This document shows, in pieces, positions 1 to 9,090 of a DNA stretch of 64,000 nt; positions within the stretch are counted from its first letter, which is position 1, and each line of letters begins with the position of its first letter. The notes under the pieces are model-generated. The model had not been told where the DNA came from. It searched no databases and worked only from the letters and a program-made list of their open reading frames with translations. Origin of the DNA: Ideonella_A sakaiensis_A (GTDB lineage: Bacteria; Pseudomonadota; Gammaproteobacteria; Burkholderiales; Burkholderiaceae_C); the NCBI RefSeq assembly GCF_048320135.1, contig NZ_CP182947.1:5146001-5210000 (forward strand), written 5' to 3'. A program made the translations under genes and the position numbers.

Positions 1-19
1 GGGCGGGCGAATGGGCCAT
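1..19 (-). CDS. 5' end of a leftward gene running off the window
   Basis: An ATG on the minus strand at 17-19 is preceded at 25-31 by a strong Shine-Dalgarno (AAGGAGA on the minus strand) with a five-base spacer. It opens a reading frame beginning M-A-H-S-P-A that leaves the window after six codons. The family cannot be told. The intergenic stretch from 20 to 284 shows no convincing gene, only a short GC hairpin at 253-269 before the next gene. Confidence 0.4.
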
Positions 20-284
20 CGTGGTCTCCTTGTCGGAATCAGCGCGGTCGCGGTCGCGCGGTGGGGGCGCGGCCATCGATGCCGGCGCCATGCTGAAAAA
101 AACGGGGCGCCGCGCAGCCGAGTTGACCCTGCTTGGTTAAGGGTGTGTAAAGCCGGCCGAATCCGGCGGCGATACCCCTGAGCCGAGCGCAGTTGCTGGC
201 CGATTCCGAAGAACAGCAGGTTCAGAATGGCATCGTCAAGCTGCATCAGAGAGGGCGGCGTTTCCGCCCGCACCAGGAGGCTGC

Positions 285-791
285 ATGAAACGTCTTCCGC
301 ATCAACTGTTGCTCGGTGCCGTGTGCGCATTGCTGGTCGCACCGGTGGCTGCCGCGGGTACCGTCAAGGTCGACTGGATAGCACCCGACACCTATACCGA
401 TGCCGGTACCACGCGCTGGGGCGAGCGCGACAATCTGCGCGAGCTGGGCCAGCATCTGCAGCGCCTCGGCGAGCGCCATCTGCGCGCCGGGGAGGAGTTG
501 CGGATCGACGTGGTCGATGTCGACCTGGCCGGCTGGGTGAGGCCGTCGCGTGCGACCGGCACCGATCTGCGCATCGTCAGAGGCGGCGCCGACTGGCCGC
601 GAATCGGCCTGCGTTATTCGCTGCTCGTCAACGGCAAGCTCGTGAAGAGCGGCAGCGAAACCGTCGCCGACATGGACTACAGCCGGCGCGTCGGCCATCT
701 GCGTGGCACGGAACCGCTGCACCACGAGAAGCAGATGCTCGAGCGCTGGTTCCGCGCGACGTTTGCCCCGCAGCAGGCGGCATTGAACTGA
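285..791 (+). CDS. DUF3016 family exported protein
   Basis: 168 residues with a clear Sec signal peptide (MKRLPHQ, then a hydrophobic core ending in VAAAG near residue 25). The mature part, beginning VKVDWIAPDTYTD and including a YSRRVGHL segment, resembles DUF3016 proteins, small periplasmic proteins of unknown function in proteobacteria. An AGGAGG at 275-280 fixes the start. It is convergent with aroQ and appears monocistronic. The DUF3016 assignment rests on remembered family features; no function is claimed. Confidence 0.75.
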   Translation: MKRLPHQLLLGAVCALLVAPVAAAGTVKVDWIAPDTYTDAGTTRWGERDNLRELGQHLQRLGERHLRAGEELRIDVVDVDLAGWVRPSRATGTDLRIVRGGADWPRIGLRYSLLVNGKLVKSGSETVADMDYSRRVGHLRGTEPLHHEKQMLERWFRATFAPQQAALN

Positions 792-807
792 CGGCTGGCG
801 CCGCTGC

Positions 808-1266
808 TCAGGCCGGCTTGCCGGCCTGGTCTGGCGTTAGCGCCGAAACCGCCGCGCGCAGCGCGAGCAGGTAACTGTCGACACCAAAGCCGGCGATCTG
901 GCCGCGCGCGATGCCGGCGATCACCGAATGGTGGCGGAATTCCTCGCGCGCATGGATATTCGACATGTGCACCTCGACGATCGGGCACGTCAGGATCGCC
1001 AGCGCATCGCGGACCGCATAGCTGTAGTGGGTCCAGGCGCCGGCATTGATCAGCACCGCGTCGATACCGTCCCCGTGCGCGCGATGGATGCGTTCGCACA
1101 TCTCGCCTTCGATATTGGTCTGGTAGGTCTCGACCTCGGCGCCGAGTTCGGCCGCCAGGCTGCGCAGCCGCTCGTCGATCTCGGCCAGCGTGACCGTGCC
1201 GTATTGCGCCGGGTCGCGTTTGCCGAACATGTTGAGGTTGACGCCGTTGAGCACGAGGATCTTCAT
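808..1266 (-). CDS. aroQ: type II 3-dehydroquinate dehydratase
   Basis: Catalyses dehydration of 3-dehydroquinate to 3-dehydroshikimate, the third step of the shikimate pathway, in the cytoplasm as a dodecamer. The 152-residue length is typical of the type II enzyme. Family motifs are visible: the N-terminal LNGVNLNMFGKRDP strand-loop, the flexible active-site loop with its catalytic Tyr (QYGT), the NAGAWTHYS segment with its substrate-binding Asn, and the EVHMSNIHARE stretch with the catalytic His. In many betaproteobacteria aroQ precedes accB-accC, but here it stands alone between a DUF3016 gene and a flavoprotein gene on its own strand. Confidence 0.95.
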   Translation of the reverse strand: MKILVLNGVNLNMFGKRDPAQYGTVTLAEIDERLRSLAAELGAEVETYQTNIEGEMCERIHRAHGDGIDAVLINAGAWTHYSYAVRDALAILTCPIVEVHMSNIHAREEFRHHSVIAGIARGQIAGFGVDSYLLALRAAVSALTPDQAGKPA

Positions 1267-1330
1267 GGCCTGGACCTGTTGGTGATGGGGATGGCGGTGC
1301 CGCGATGATGCCTGCTCGGCGGACCGGCCT

Positions 1331-2686
1331 TCAATGCAGTTTCACATGCGGCTCGGTACGCCGCACGATCAGCCGGGCCAGCGTGTCGAGCGACACCTTG
1401 ATCCAGCCGTGCAGCGCCAGTTCGTGCATCTTGTACAGCGACTGGTACATCAGCCGCGCGAACAGGCCTTCGACCATCAGGCTGCCGCCGATCAGACCGC
1501 CCATCATGTTGCCGATCGTGCTGTATTCGCCGAGCGACACCAGCGAGCCGAAATCGCGGTAGCGGTAGTCGACGAGCGGCTTGCCGGCGAGGCGCCGCCT
1601 GATCTGCTTGACCATGTGCGAGGCCTGCTGGTGCGCAGCCTGGGCGCGCGGCGGCACGGTGGCGTCGGGTTTCTTCGCGCCGGCCGACTCCGGCCACGGG
1701 CAGGCGGCGCAATCACCGAACGCGAAGATGTTCTCATCGCGCGTCGTGCACAGCGTCTGCTCGACGACCAGCTGGTTGATGCGGTTGGTCTCGAGCCCGC
1801 CGATGTCCTTCAGCACCTCGGGCGCCTTGACACCAGCGGCCCAGACGATCAGCTCGGCCGGCAGCAGCCGGCCGTCGTCGAGCCTGACACCGCCGGCCAC
1901 CACTTCCTCGACCTTCGCGCCGGTGTGCACCGCGACCCCGAGTTCCTCGAGCAGGCCCAACGTTGCCGTCGACAGTCGCTCCGGCAGCGCCGGCAACACG
2001 CGCGGCGCGGCCTCGATCACGCTGACCTGGATATCCTTGTCGGGATCGATGCGGTCGAGGCCGTAGGCGACGACGGTGCGCGTCGTGCGGTGCAGCTCGG
2101 CGGCCAGTTCGACGCCTGTCGCGCCGGCGCCGATGATCGCGACGTGCAACTGTTCGGGCCGCAGCGGCGTCGATTGCGCATGGGCGCGGATGCAGGCATT
2201 GACCAGCCGGGTGTGGAAACGCAGCGCATCGGCCGACGATTCGAGCCGCATCGCATGTTCGGCGACGCCGGGTGTGCCGAAATCGTTGGTCTGGCTGCCG
2301 ATCGCGATGACCAGCGTGTCGTAGCCGAAGCTGCGCTGCTCGGTGACCTGCTCACCCTCGTCGTCGAAATACGGTGCAACCAGCACCTCGCGGCGCTCGC
2401 GGTCGATGCCGGTCATCTCGCCGACCCGGTAGCGGAAGTGGTGCCAGTGCGATTGCGCAAGGTAGTCGACCTCGTTGTCGCCGATGTCCATGCTGCCGGC
2501 CGCGATTTCATGCAGCTTCGGTTTCCACAGGTGGCTGCGCGTCTTCTCGATCAGTGTGACCTCGGCCTTGCCGCGGCGGCCGAGCGTGTCGCCAAGCCGC
2601 GTCGCCAGTTCGAGCCCGCCCGCGCCGCCGCCGACGATGACGATGCGGTGTGGGGTGGACGGGCTGTTCTGCGGGGATGCTGACAT
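1331..2686 (-). CDS. NDH-2-like NAD(P)/FAD-dependent oxidoreductase
   Basis: A type II NADH dehydrogenase-like flavoprotein, expected to pass electrons from NADH to quinone at the inner face of the membrane without pumping protons. The N-terminal FAD Rossmann fold (IVIVGGGAGGLELA) follows the chosen start by about 14 residues. A second dinucleotide fold (HVAIIGAGATGVELAAEL) lies mid-protein, then an FAD-contacting segment (NIFAFGDCAA) and a C-terminal amphipathic region (GWIKVSLDTLARLI) typical of Ndh. Length is 451 residues. The frame is open to 2905, but the upstream part is Arg/Cys-rich and non-protein-like, so the ATG at 2686 is taken. Confidence 0.85.
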   Translation of the reverse strand: MSASPQNSPSTPHRIVIVGGGAGGLELATRLGDTLGRRGKAEVTLIEKTRSHLWKPKLHEIAAGSMDIGDNEVDYLAQSHWHHFRYRVGEMTGIDRERREVLVAPYFDDEGEQVTEQRSFGYDTLVIAIGSQTNDFGTPGVAEHAMRLESSADALRFHTRLVNACIRAHAQSTPLRPEQLHVAIIGAGATGVELAAELHRTTRTVVAYGLDRIDPDKDIQVSVIEAAPRVLPALPERLSTATLGLLEELGVAVHTGAKVEEVVAGGVRLDDGRLLPAELIVWAAGVKAPEVLKDIGGLETNRINQLVVEQTLCTTRDENIFAFGDCAACPWPESAGAKKPDATVPPRAQAAHQQASHMVKQIRRRLAGKPLVDYRYRDFGSLVSLGEYSTIGNMMGGLIGGSLMVEGLFARLMYQSLYKMHELALHGWIKVSLDTLARLIVRRTEPHVKLH

Positions 2687-2744
2687 GGGGCGTTGCGAGT
2701 CGAGGAACGGGCATTTTCGCCGCAAGCCGCGCGGCGGCGATATA

Positions 2745-3881
2745 TCAACTCGGCAGCTGCACCGTGCGCGGAAATGCATCGCCATTGGCATCGAACAGGT
2801 GACAGCATTCGGCCGGCAAGCGCAGCGCCAGCGCCGCACCTGGGCGGTCGCTCGCCGCACCGTCGACGCGCAACGTGACCAGTGGCGCGTCATCGCTGGC
2901 CGCAAGGTGCAGCAGCGAGCTGTCGCCGAGCCGCTCGATCTGCCGCAGCGTCAGCCGCAGCGCTGCTGCGTTGCCATCGCGATCGACGCCGAGGTGTTCC
3001 GGCCGGATGCCGAGCCAGACCGCATCGCCGGCGGCTGCGCGGCGCGCATCGACCGCGGCGACGACCTCGTTGCCGAACAAGTCGACGATTGCATGGTCGG
3101 CCTCGGCGCGCAGCAGCCGTCCCGGCAGGATATTCATCTTCGGGCTGCCGAAAAACTCGGCAACGAAGCGGTTGCGCGGCCGGTGATAAACGTCCATCGG
3201 CGTGCCGGCCTGCGCGACGCTGCCGTGTTCGGCGACCGCGCTGCCGGCGCGAAGCAGCACGATGCGGTCGGCCAGCGTCATTGCCTCGACCTGGTCGTGC
3301 GTCACATAGACCATGCTCGCGTTGCCGATGTCGGCGTGCAGCTTCGCGATCTCGAGCCGCGTCTGAACGCGAAGCGCGGCGTCGAGGTTCGACAGCGGCT
3401 CGTCGAACAGAAAGACCTGCGGCTGCTTGACGATCGCGCGGCCGATCGCGACGCGCTGGCGCTGCCCGCCCGACAAGGCCTTCGGCAGCCGGTCGAGCAA
3501 CGGCGTCAGCTGCAGGATCTCGGCGGCATGGCGCACCTTGGCCTCGATCTCGGCCCGGTTCGCGCCGAACCGGCGCAGGCCGAACGCCATGTTCTCGGCC
3601 ACCGTCATGTGCGGATACAGCGCATAACTCTGGAATACCATCGCGACACCGCGCTGCGCCGGTGGCAGGTCGTTGACGCGGCGGCCGGCGATCTCGATAT
3701 CGCCGCTGCTGACCGATTCGAGTCCGGCGACCATCCGCAGCAGCGTCGACTTGCCGCAACCCGACGGCCCGACAAACACGCAGAACTCGCCGTCGGCGAT
3801 CGACAGGCTGAGGTCGTTGATCGTCAGCGGCACGGACTTGCCGAAGCTTTTGCTGACCTGCTTGAACGTGACGCTGGACAT
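2745..3881 (-). CDS. ABC transporter ATP-binding protein, UgpC/MalK type
   Basis: ATPase subunit of a CUT1-type carbohydrate importer, 378 residues. Walker A GPSGCGKST spans about residues 38-46; the signature LSGGQRQR, Walker B (VFLFDEPLSNLDA) and the H-loop (YVTHDQVEA) follow. The C-terminal part carries a TOBE/MalK-like regulatory domain (WLGIRPEHLGVD). It is the last gene of a four-gene unit, six bases after the second permease. The substrate is not readable from the sequence; sugars, polyols or glycerol-phosphate are typical for this type. Confidence 0.92.
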   Translation of the reverse strand: MSSVTFKQVSKSFGKSVPLTINDLSLSIADGEFCVFVGPSGCGKSTLLRMVAGLESVSSGDIEIAGRRVNDLPPAQRGVAMVFQSYALYPHMTVAENMAFGLRRFGANRAEIEAKVRHAAEILQLTPLLDRLPKALSGGQRQRVAIGRAIVKQPQVFLFDEPLSNLDAALRVQTRLEIAKLHADIGNASMVYVTHDQVEAMTLADRIVLLRAGSAVAEHGSVAQAGTPMDVYHRPRNRFVAEFFGSPKMNILPGRLLRAEADHAIVDLFGNEVVAAVDARRAAAGDAVWLGIRPEHLGVDRDGNAAALRLTLRQIERLGDSSLLHLAASDDAPLVTLRVDGAASDRPGAALALRLPAECCHLFDANGDAFPRTVQLPS

Positions 3882-3887
3882 GGTTCG

Positions 3888-4724
3888 TCAGCCTTTGATC
3901 GCACCAGCGGTCAGGCCGGAGATGATGCGGTTCTGGAAGGCCAGCACCAGCAGCAGCAATGGCAGCGTGACGATCACCGATGCGGCCATGATGCTGCCCC
4001 ACGGCACCTCGTAGGCGGTTGCGCCGGTGATCAGCGAGATGCTGACTGGCACCGTCCGCTCGTGATCATCGGCGACGAAGGTCAGCGCAAACAGGAATTC
4101 ATTCCACGCGCCGATGAAGGCGAGCAGGCCGGTCGACACCAGCGCCGGCGCCAGTAGCGGCAGAAAGACCTGGAAGACGATGCGCAGCGGCCCGCAGCCG
4201 TCGAGGATCGCCGCCTCTTCCAACTCGACCGGCAGCCCACGCATGAAGCTGGTCAGGATCCAGACCGTGAACGGCAGCGTGAAGACGGTATACGGCACGA
4301 CCAGGCCGATCGCGCGGTTGTACAGGCCGAGCGAACGCATCAGCTCGAACATGCCCGACAACACTGCGACCTGCGGAAACATCGAGACCGCCAGAATCGT
4401 CAGCAGCAGCACCGCCTTGCCGCGAAAACGGATCCGGCCGAGCGCATAGGCCGCGGTCACCGCCAGCAGCATCGACAACGCGACGGTGACGGTCGCGACC
4501 AGCATCGAATTGAGCAGATGGCGGCCAAACGGCTGGCGGCCTTCGAACAGCTGGATGTAGTTGCGCAGGGTCGGTTGCTGCGGCCACAGATCGGTGCTGA
4601 ACAAGGCATTGCCGGTTTTCAGCGAGGTCGCGATCGCATACAGCAGCGGATAAACCGCGATCACGACGACCAGCAGCGCGGCTGCATACAGCGCGATGCT
4701 GCCGAGCAAGGGGCGCCGCATCAT
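3888..4724 (-). CDS. ABC sugar-type permease, MalG-like
   Basis: Inner-membrane permease of the CUT1 importer, 278 residues, with about six hydrophobic segments starting with a long N-terminal helix (SIALYAAALLVVVIAVYPLLYA). The EAA cytoplasmic loop that docks on the ATPase is seen as EEAAILDGCGPLRIVFQVFLP. The start at 4724 overlaps the stop of the upstream permease by four bases (ATGA), which fixes it despite a longer open frame and implies translational coupling. Typical family length. Confidence 0.92.
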   Translation of the reverse strand: MMRRPLLGSIALYAAALLVVVIAVYPLLYAIATSLKTGNALFSTDLWPQQPTLRNYIQLFEGRQPFGRHLLNSMLVATVTVALSMLLAVTAAYALGRIRFRGKAVLLLTILAVSMFPQVAVLSGMFELMRSLGLYNRAIGLVVPYTVFTLPFTVWILTSFMRGLPVELEEAAILDGCGPLRIVFQVFLPLLAPALVSTGLLAFIGAWNEFLFALTFVADDHERTVPVSISLITGATAYEVPWGSIMAASVIVTLPLLLLVLAFQNRIISGLTAGAIKG

Positions 4725-5635
4725 GCCGGCCCCGCCGACAGCCGCAGCCGCGACGCGCGGATGAACAGCAGCACCGCGAACAGGATGATCAGCGTCAGCG
4801 AGGTCGACGCGGCCGAGCCGAAACCGACGTTGCCGTTGGCGATCATCTCGCGCCGCACGTACCCTGACATCGAGATCGTGCTGCTGCTGTTCGCGGTCAG
4901 CACATAAATGAGGTCGAAGATCCGCAAGGCGTCGAGCAGGCGGAAGATCACCGCGACCAGCAGCGGGAACTTGATCAGCGGCAGCGTCACTTTCCAGAAT
5001 ACGCGCAGCGGATGCACGCCGTCGACGCGGGCCGCCTCGTAGCAGTCCTTCGGCAGCGTCTGCAGCGCGGCAAGGATCAGCAGCGCGACGAACGGCGTCG
5101 TTTTCCAGACGTCGACCGCGATCACTGTCCAGAGCGCATAAGCCGGATCGGCGGTCCACGCGATCTTGCTCGCGATCAGTCCCCAGTCGACCAGCAGCTG
5201 GTTGATCACGCCGAACTGGTCGTGCAGCATCCAGCCCCACATCTTGGCCGAGACGATGGTCGGGATCGCCCACGGCACCAGCACCGCGGTGCGAACGATC
5301 GCACGGCCGCGGAATTCCTGGTTCAACAGCAGCGCGACGCCGAGACCGGCCAGCGTCTCGAGCAGCACCGAGACGACCGCGAACTGGAAGGTGTTGCGGA
5401 TCGACGTGCCCCAGTCGCTGGCCCAGAAGCCGTCGGCGTAGTACGCATTGCCGAACAGGCCGAATTCACCGACATAGTTTTCGATGCCGATGAAGCTGCC
5501 GGCCGCGAGGTCGTTGATGCTGGTATCGGTGAAGCTGAACCAGACCGAACGCGCCAGCGGCCAGGCCGCAACGGCGGCCAATAAAACCAGCATCGGTGCG
5601 AGGAACAGCCACGCGGTTCGTGTCCGCGGGTTCAT
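4721..5635 (-). CDS. ABC sugar-type permease, MalF-like
   Basis: First permease of the CUT1 importer, 304 residues, about six membrane segments (WLFLAPMLVLLAAVAAWPL at the N-terminus) and an EAA loop (CYEAARVDGVHPLRVFWKVTLP). It pairs with the MalG-like subunit, with which it overlaps by four bases. It begins 25 bases after the binding-protein gene. The arrangement of binding protein, two permeases and ATPase is the standard CUT1 order. Confidence 0.92.
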   Translation of the reverse strand: MNPRTRTAWLFLAPMLVLLAAVAAWPLARSVWFSFTDTSINDLAAGSFIGIENYVGEFGLFGNAYYADGFWASDWGTSIRNTFQFAVVSVLLETLAGLGVALLLNQEFRGRAIVRTAVLVPWAIPTIVSAKMWGWMLHDQFGVINQLLVDWGLIASKIAWTADPAYALWTVIAVDVWKTTPFVALLILAALQTLPKDCYEAARVDGVHPLRVFWKVTLPLIKFPLLVAVIFRLLDALRIFDLIYVLTANSSSTISMSGYVRREMIANGNVGFGSAASTSLTLIILFAVLLFIRASRLRLSAGPA

Positions 5636-5660
5636 CGTTGCGACCGGCGGCGCATGCGGT

Positions 5661-6938
5661 TTACCAGCCGCGGCGCTTGATGCGGCGCAGCTTGCCTTCG
5701 AGCCGCTTCACCGCCTCGGCGCCGCTCCGCTTGCCCGACAACACATCGTGGCTGGCGTCCCAGAACGCCTGGCTGACCTGCGGGTATTTGAGCCCGGTGA
5801 CGGTGGCCGGGCGCGCGACCGCATCGGTGAAGACCGGCAGCAATTCGGCCATGAAGGGATTGGCGGCAAGGATGTCGGCATCCTGGTACAGCGCCGGCAG
5901 CGTCGGGTTGTACGAACCTTCGACGGCGCGCTGCTTCTGTACCTCGGCGCTGGTCATGTGCATCGCGAGCGCCGCGGCGGCCTCGATGTGTTGCGAATAA
6001 CGCGATACCGCGAGCTGCCAGCCGCCGAGCGTTGCCGCCGGCCGCCCGCCTTCGCCGACCGGCAATGGCGCGACGCCGATCCGGCCCTTGATCGGGCTGT
6101 CATCGGCCTGCGCCAGCGACCAGGCATACGGCCAGTTGCGCATGAAGGCCGCATTGCCGGTCTGCCAGATGCCGCGGGCATCCTCTTCCGCATGGTTCAG
6201 CACGCCGGGCGGCGAGATGCTGCCGAGCCAGCCGGCAGCGGTATCGAGTGCCTTCGCCGCGCGAGGGTTGTTGATCGTGATCCGGCCAGATTCATCAACG
6301 ATGCGGCCGCCGCCGAAACTCGCAATCCATTCGAGCGCATTGCAGCTCAGGCCTTCATAGGCCTTGCCCTGGAAGACATAACCATGGAAATCCGGCGACC
6401 CGGCCGCACGTTCGCCGTCCTGGATCTGCTTCGCCGCCGCCGCCAGCGCATTCCATGTCTTCGGCACGGCAAGCCGGTATTTGTCGAGCAGGTCCTTGCG
6501 GTAGTAGAGCAGGCCGGCGTCGACGAACCACGGCATGCCGAGCAGCTTGCCGCCAATCGTATTGTTCGCGACGATCGCCGGGAAATGGCGCGCCTCGGCG
6601 CCGCCGCTGTACGGCTTCAGGTCGACCAGGTGGTCTTTCAGCACGCCGGGCCAGACGATGTCGATCATCACGACGTCGATGTCCGACGAGCGCGCGGCAA
6701 ACTGCTGGCGCAGCAGCGCGAGGTTGTCGGTGCTGCTCGCTGGCGCCGACCAGATCCTGACCTCGTGGCCATTCGCCTTGCCCCAGCGTTCGGCAAAACC
6801 GGCACAGAATTTCAGATCGGCGGCATTGGAGCCGCACGAGATCGTCAGCGTTGCCGCCTGCGCCGCGCCGGCGATGCCGATCGCCGTGGCGAGGGCGGCG
6901 GTCAGGCGCGCGGCGATCGAGAAAGATGTTGTCTGCAT
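5661..6938 (-). CDS. ABC extracellular sugar-type substrate-binding protein
   Basis: Periplasmic binding protein, 425 residues, family 1 (MalE-like). Residues 1 to about 28 form a signal peptide ending AAQAATLTISCG. The mature protein has the two-lobe features of this group (DIDVVMIDIVWPGVLKDHLVDL, GKLLGMPWFVDAGLLYYRKDLL). It is the first gene of the ABC operon, so the promoter should lie in 6939-7078. No sugar-metabolising enzyme or regulator adjoins the operon, so the ligand cannot be inferred. The resemblance to trehalose/maltose-type binders is only general. Confidence 0.9.
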   Translation of the reverse strand: MQTTSFSIAARLTAALATAIGIAGAAQAATLTISCGSNAADLKFCAGFAERWGKANGHEVRIWSAPASSTDNLALLRQQFAARSSDIDVVMIDIVWPGVLKDHLVDLKPYSGGAEARHFPAIVANNTIGGKLLGMPWFVDAGLLYYRKDLLDKYRLAVPKTWNALAAAAKQIQDGERAAGSPDFHGYVFQGKAYEGLSCNALEWIASFGGGRIVDESGRITINNPRAAKALDTAAGWLGSISPPGVLNHAEEDARGIWQTGNAAFMRNWPYAWSLAQADDSPIKGRIGVAPLPVGEGGRPAATLGGWQLAVSRYSQHIEAAAALAMHMTSAEVQKQRAVEGSYNPTLPALYQDADILAANPFMAELLPVFTDAVARPATVTGLKYPQVSQAFWDASHDVLSGKRSGAEAVKRLEGKLRRIKRRGW

Positions 6939-7078
6939 GCCTGAATCTATACCGCCTTCGCGCCGTTTCAGCGGCCCGGCCTCGGTACGGCCTGAAATGC
7001 CGGCAAGTGCGGTTTACGATGCGCCAGCCCCGCTGCCTGCAGCGGCCGACCGATCACCACGTCGCAACCAGTCCCGCC

Positions 7079-7687
7079 ATGAAGATCCTGTTCTCGCCTT
7101 TTTCGCCATTCGTGCGCAAATGCCTCGTCGTTGCGAGGGAGCACGGGCTCGACAACCGCATCGAACTGCTGGCGTCGAGCGCGCATCCGATCAACCGCGA
7201 CCGCAACATCGTCGCCAGCAACCCGCTCGGCAAGGTGCCGACCTTTTTCACCGACGACGGCCAGGTGTTGTTCGACAGCCGGGTGATCTGCGAATACCTC
7301 GACGGCCTCGGCGGCGGCAAGCTGTTCCCGGCCGTCGGCAACGAGCGCTGGACCGCGCTGACGCTGCAGTCGCTCGGCGACGGCATGCTCGATGCGGCGA
7401 TCCTGGCGCGTTACGAGGACCACGTGCGTCCAGAGGCGCTGCGCTGGGCCGACTGGAAGGCCGGCCAGCTCGACAAGATCGAGACCTCGCTGGCGGCCCT
7501 CGACGCCGACATCGCGTCGCTCGACGGCCGTGTCGACATCGGTGCGATCACCGTCGGCTGCGCGCTGTGGTACCTCGACTTGCGTTTTGCCGACCTCGGC
7601 TGGCGGGACCGTTTTCCCGAGGTCGCGGGCTGGTATGCGGACTTCGGGCAACGGCCGGCGATGAGCGCGAGCTGGGCGCTGGCTTGA
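7079..7687 (+). CDS. glutathione S-transferase family protein
   Basis: 202 residues. The N-terminal thioredoxin-fold domain begins MKILFSPFSPFVRKC, a short GST with a Ser/Cys-type active site, and includes the glutathione-binding NPLGKVPTF and DSRVICEYLD segments. The C-terminal helical domain ends with a PEVAGWYADFGQRPAM region typical of the family. An ATG at 7079 is preferred because the upstream part of the frame is Arg-rich and has no match to the fold. Substrate unknown; it faces away from the ABC operon. Confidence 0.85.
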   Translation: MKILFSPFSPFVRKCLVVAREHGLDNRIELLASSAHPINRDRNIVASNPLGKVPTFFTDDGQVLFDSRVICEYLDGLGGGKLFPAVGNERWTALTLQSLGDGMLDAAILARYEDHVRPEALRWADWKAGQLDKIETSLAALDADIASLDGRVDIGAITVGCALWYLDLRFADLGWRDRFPEVAGWYADFGQRPAMSASWALA

Positions 7688-7727
7688 AGAAAAAACCGCC
7701 CGCCGCTGCATTGCCCTTGGTGCAGCG

Positions 7728-9023
7728 GTGAGCGCCGGCCCGGCCGCACCCGCCGGGCCGGCGCCGGGCCTGGCCGAGCTGCTGCAGCAAAAGCCTTACA
7801 TGCGGCTGTGGCTGGCCAGGCTCGCCGGCACCATCGCGATGCAGATGCTGATGGTCGCGATCGCCTGGCACATGTACGAGCTGACCGACAGCGCCTGGGA
7901 CCTCGGTCTGGTCGGTCTGTACCAGTTCGCGCCGGCGCTGCTGCTGGCGCTGTGGGCCGGCCATGTCGTCGATCGCCATCATCGGGGCCGCATCCTCGCT
8001 GTCTGCCTGGCCGTCCAGGGGCTGGTCGCGCTGCTGCTGTTTGTCTCGACGTGGCTGCAGCCACCCGCCGACGCAGCGGACCGGGTGGGGCAGTTCAGGG
8101 CCTTGCTGTTGCTGATGTCCGTGGTGCTCGGTGCGGTGCGCGCCTTCCAGATGCCGGCCCAACAGGCGCTCAGCGTGATGCTGGTGCCGCCACGCCTGCT
8201 GCCGCGGGCGATGGCCTTCAGTTCGGCCGGCCTGCAGTCGGCAATCATCGGCGGCCCGGCATTGGCCGGGCTGCTGTTCGTTGCCGGCATCCACGTCGTC
8301 TATGCGGTCTGTCTGCTGCTGTTCCTGATCGCCAGCGGGCTGGTCAGCCGGCTCGGCTATCGGCATGTGCCGCCGGCCCGCGAACCGGTGACCCTGGCGA
8401 CGCTGCTGGCCGGCATCGATTTCATCTGGCGGCGCAAGGTGGTGCTCGGTGCGGTGTCGCTGGACCTGTTCGCGGTGCTGCTCGGCGGCGCGGTGGCCCT
8501 GCTGCCGATTTATGCGAAGGACATCCTGCACACCGGAGCCTGGGGGCTCGGACTGCTGCGCAGCGCGCCGGCCGTCGGTGCGCTCGTCGTATCGATCGCG
8601 TTGACGCGGTGGCCGATCGAGCGCCGCGTCGGGCCGGTGCTGCTGACGTCGGTCGCCGCATTCGGGCTGTGCATGCTGGTATTCGGCCTGTCGCGCAGCT
8701 TTCTCCTCTCGATGGTGGTGCTGGCGATATCGGGTGGCGCCGACATGATCAACGTCGTGATACGGCAGACGCTGGTACAGCTCGAAACGCCCGACGTGAT
8801 GCGTGGCCGGGTCAGTGCGGTCAATTCCATCTTCATCGGTGCGAGCAATCAGCTCGGCGAATTCGAATCCGGCGCGACCGCGGCGCTGATCGGGCCGGTC
8901 GCATCGGTCGTCGTCGGCGGCGTCGGCACGATGCTGGTGGCCCTCGGCTGGATCCGGCTGTTTCCGAGCCTGGCCAGGCGCGACCGCATCGAGTCGGATG
9001 GGCAGTCCGGTCGGAGCGGCTGA
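7728..9023 (+). CDS. MFS permease, Bcr/enterobactin-exporter-like
   Basis: About 431 residues with roughly twelve hydrophobic segments. The MFS loop 2-3 signature appears as GHVVDRHHRGRIL after the second helix. The overall pattern (ALLAGIDFIWRRKVVLGAVSLDLFAVLLGG in the middle, QTLVQLETPDVMRGRVSAV near the end) matches the EntS/MFS_3-like exporters. The apparent start is a GTG at 7728, 40 bases after the GST. The first ATG lies at 7800, inside what looks like conserved sequence. Substrate not inferable. Confidence 0.8.
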   Translation: MSAGPAAPAGPAPGLAELLQQKPYMRLWLARLAGTIAMQMLMVAIAWHMYELTDSAWDLGLVGLYQFAPALLLALWAGHVVDRHHRGRILAVCLAVQGLVALLLFVSTWLQPPADAADRVGQFRALLLLMSVVLGAVRAFQMPAQQALSVMLVPPRLLPRAMAFSSAGLQSAIIGGPALAGLLFVAGIHVVYAVCLLLFLIASGLVSRLGYRHVPPAREPVTLATLLAGIDFIWRRKVVLGAVSLDLFAVLLGGAVALLPIYAKDILHTGAWGLGLLRSAPAVGALVVSIALTRWPIERRVGPVLLTSVAAFGLCMLVFGLSRSFLLSMVVLAISGGADMINVVIRQTLVQLETPDVMRGRVSAVNSIFIGASNQLGEFESGATAALIGPVASVVVGGVGTMLVALGWIRLFPSLARRDRIESDGQSGRSG

Positions 9024-9090
9024 TGCGCCGCGCGCGAAAGACGAGCACCATGCAGAGAATCAACGGGCATCGCCCGCAAGAAGGCTTCGA

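Noticed and set aside
227..874. Rightward open frame covering the DUF3016 gene in another frame
   Set aside because: Arg-rich shadow frame. The 285-791 frame has a signal peptide and ribosome site.
1334..2683. Long open frame antisense to the NDH-2-like gene
   Set aside because: High-GC antisense artefact: Arg/Asp/Gln-rich composition, no protein family features, and the minus-strand frame encodes a clear flavoprotein.
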